Part shown: positions 7,404 to 8,208 of the stretch, one piece after another
Layout: every line of letters begins with the position of its first letter
Numbering within the stretch: the first letter of the stretch is position 1
Origin: Planctomycetota bacterium
GTDB lineage: Bacteria; Planctomycetota; Phycisphaerae; Phycisphaerales; UBA1924
DNA: 8,208 nucleotides
Reading direction: 5' to 3'
Assembly: GCA_023434205.1 (NCBI GenBank)
Contig: JAEYTB010000109.1
Location: 1 to 8,208, forward strand
Program-made: the position numbers and the translations under genes
The notes under the pieces: model-generated
Seen by the model: the letters and a program-made list of their open reading frames with translations, nothing else
Told to the model about the DNA's origin: nothing
Databases searched by the model: none

Positions 7404-7418
7404 CGGAGAGGCTAACGG

Positions 7419-8208
7419 ATGAACGCGATGAACGCCAGTCCGGTGGGCGGCCACAAGGTTCTCGGACCTGCGGCGGTGTTTGGGTTTGGGACCGCGGCGG
7501 CGTTGTGGACGGCGTGGTTTGTCACGCACGTGCCGTGGGTCACGATGCCCGAGCCCGCCCGGATGGGGGTGGTGCTGGCGGTGTGGCTGGGGATGAGCGT
7601 GTGGGCGGGGGCGAGCGTCGGGCGGGGGCGTGCGCTGAAAGTCGGTGCAGCGTCAGGGTTTATCAGCGCGGTGGTCGGGCTGCTGCTGCTGGGGGCCAAG
7701 GTGGTGCCCCCCGAGGGGGCGGTGGGGGTGCCTCCCCCGGCGTTGATCGTGCTGGGGTTCCTGGTGACTGGGACGGTGATCGGGGCGATTGGCGGCGCGA
7801 TCGGCGGGGTGCTCTCCAGGGGCGGAGAAGCTGTGGATTGGCTGGCGTGGTTCGGGGTGGTGACGGTGCTCGCGGCGGCCCCGCTGCTGTTCATCGGCGG
7901 GCTGGTGACGACGACGCAGTCGGGGATGGCGGTGCCGGACTGGCCGCGGACCTTCGGGGCGAACATGTTCCTGTACCCGCTGGGGAGCGCGCCGGTGGAT
8001 GTGTTCCTGGAGCACTCGCACCGGCTGTTCGGGACGCTGATCGGGCTGATGACGCTGGTGCTGATGGTGTGGACGTGGGTGGGAGAGCGTCGGAACTGGG
8101 TGCGGTGGTTCGCGGTGGGGGTGCCTCCCCCGGCGTTGATCGTGCTGGGGTTCCTGGTGACTGGGACGGTGATCGGGGCGATTGGCGGCGCGATCGGCGG
8201 GGTGCTCT
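7419..8208 (+). CDS. Heme A synthase-like protein, COX15/CtaA family, with N-terminal membrane extension (3' end outside window)
   Basis: Membrane enzyme of the COX15/CtaA family, which oxidises heme O to heme A for aa3-type oxidases. 263 codons are present, with no stop. The recognisable core starts near residue 145: AAAPLLFIGGLVTTTQSGMAVPDWP (D174, W175, P176), then FLEHSHRLFGTLIGL with E198, H199 and H201, the His-containing helix of the family, and a further helix to VWTW. Before it lie about 140 residues with roughly four hydrophobic segments (about 15-36, 49-66, 77-94 and a Gly-rich one at 108-132). These are not part of a standard CtaA. ATG 7419 is preferred over ATG 7428 because GGAGAGG ends 7 bases before it. 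Codons end mostly in G, unlike the C-ending act genes. The last 97 bases repeat an earlier part of the gene, so residues from 232 on may be artefactual. Divergence from act supports an oxidase-related role. Confidence 0.82.
   Translation, partial: MNAMNASPVGGHKVLGPAAVFGFGTAAALWTAWFVTHVPWVTMPEPARMGVVLAVWLGMSVWAGASVGRGRALKVGAASGFISAVVGLLLLGAKVVPPEGAVGVPPPALIVLGFLVTGTVIGAIGGAIGGVLSRGGEAVDWLAWFGVVTVLAAAPLLFIGGLVTTTQSGMAVPDWPRTFGANMFLYPLGSAPVDVFLEHSHRLFGTLIGLMTLVLMVWTWVGERRNWVRWFAVGVPPPALIVLGFLVTGTVIGAIGGAIGGVL
7719..7815 (+). repeat. 97-base exact direct repeat, copy 1
   Basis: This segment is identical to 8112-8208, offset 393 bases (131 codons, in frame). The match begins at 7719; the base before differs (G at 7718, C at 8111). 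It encodes residues 101-132, AVGVPPPALIVLGF through a Gly-rich helix. It contains the potential hairpin GGGGG-TGCCT-CCCCC at 7724-7738, directly after another, GCCCCC-CGA-GGGGGC at 7706-7720. This copy has unrelated unique sequence on both sides. Confidence 0.95.
8112..8208 (+). repeat. 97-base exact direct repeat, copy 2, ending at window edge
   Basis: Identical over all 97 bases to copy 1 at 7719-7815 and still matching when the window ends, so the full length is unknown. It interrupts the COX15 core after ERRNWVRWFAVG, where another family helix would be expected. Zero mismatches in two copies inside one gene, one of them touching the end of the sequence, fits a contig that has looped back on itself or a very recent duplication. 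Confidence 0.95.

Larger units (their letters stand above)
7187..7418. promoter_or_regulatory. Divergent intergenic region between act operon and COX15/CtaA-like gene
   Basis: These 232 bases lie between the divergent starts of actA and the ctaA-like gene and must hold the promoters for both. The stretch 7285-7385 is visibly more A/T-rich than the flanking genes. It contains several inverted repeats, listed separately, and two TTGACA hexamers on the minus strand. An additional imperfect dyad, TGAGA-CTCGT-TCTCA at 7363-7377, could be a regulator site. I see no convincing small ORF or RNA gene here. No -10 box is clear enough to fix a transcription start on either strand. Confidence 0.6.

Noticed and set aside
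7187..7418. tRNA, small RNA gene or CRISPR array in the intergenic region
   Set aside because: No cloverleaf pattern, no regularly spaced repeats and no independent terminator-bounded transcript could be recognised. The inverted repeats are better explained as leader or operator elements.
7412..7966. Minus-strand 184-codon frame opposite the ctaA-like gene
   Set aside because: Ser/Thr/Pro/Ala-rich translation without motifs, opposite a frame with clear COX15/CtaA wording and a good ribosome binding site.
7719..8208. Mobile element bounded by the 97-base direct repeats
   Set aside because: The sequence between the copies is the continuous COX15/CtaA reading frame, with no transposase and no terminal inverted repeats. 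The second copy is cut by the window edge.

Overview
The window is GC-rich DNA from a bacterium. It carries most of an alternative complex III (ACIII, act) operon on the minus strand and the start of a heme A synthase-like gene (COX15/CtaA family) on the plus strand, diverging from it. The ACIII subunit types, the MoCo/4Fe-4S subunit with an internal Tat signal, and the wording of the ActA and CtaA proteins resemble Planctomycetota, perhaps Phycisphaerae. That assignment rests on remembered family resemblance, not on a search. It could also be another ACIII-bearing phylum.

Layout, read in the direction of act transcription (right to left): actA, pentaheme cytochrome c (7186-6491, GTG start); actB, molybdopterin-like/iron-sulfur fusion protein (6469-2912); actC, NrfD-like quinol-side membrane subunit (2915-1323, ATGA overlap with actB); actD, DUF3341 membrane protein (1321-758); actE, monoheme cytochrome c lipoprotein (from 755, still open at the window edge). 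The gaps are 21, -4, 1 and 2 bases, so the genes form one tight transcription unit. A second NrfD-like subunit, actF, normally follows actE and would lie beyond the left edge.

Positions 7187-7418 form the only sizeable non-coding stretch. It separates the two divergent genes and is rich in inverted repeats. On the act side these include a leader structure shaped like a transcription attenuator: a stem followed by six U, with a competing stem just upstream. There is also a 14-base palindrome just ahead of the actA ribosome binding site.

The plus-strand gene starts at 7419 and runs off the right edge. It has an N-terminal membrane extension of about 140 residues before the recognisable COX15/CtaA core. 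Its last 97 bases are an exact copy of bases 7719-7815 from the same gene, so the right end may be an assembly error.

Together the genes describe aerobic (or high-potential) respiration without a bc1 complex. ACIII would oxidise quinol and pass electrons through its hemes to a terminal oxidase, and CtaA would make the heme A for an aa3/caa3-type oxidase. The operon itself is a known system. The parts deserving a second look are the leader structures, the CtaA extension and repeat, the placement of the ActB export signal, and the strand-wide G-over-C skew.
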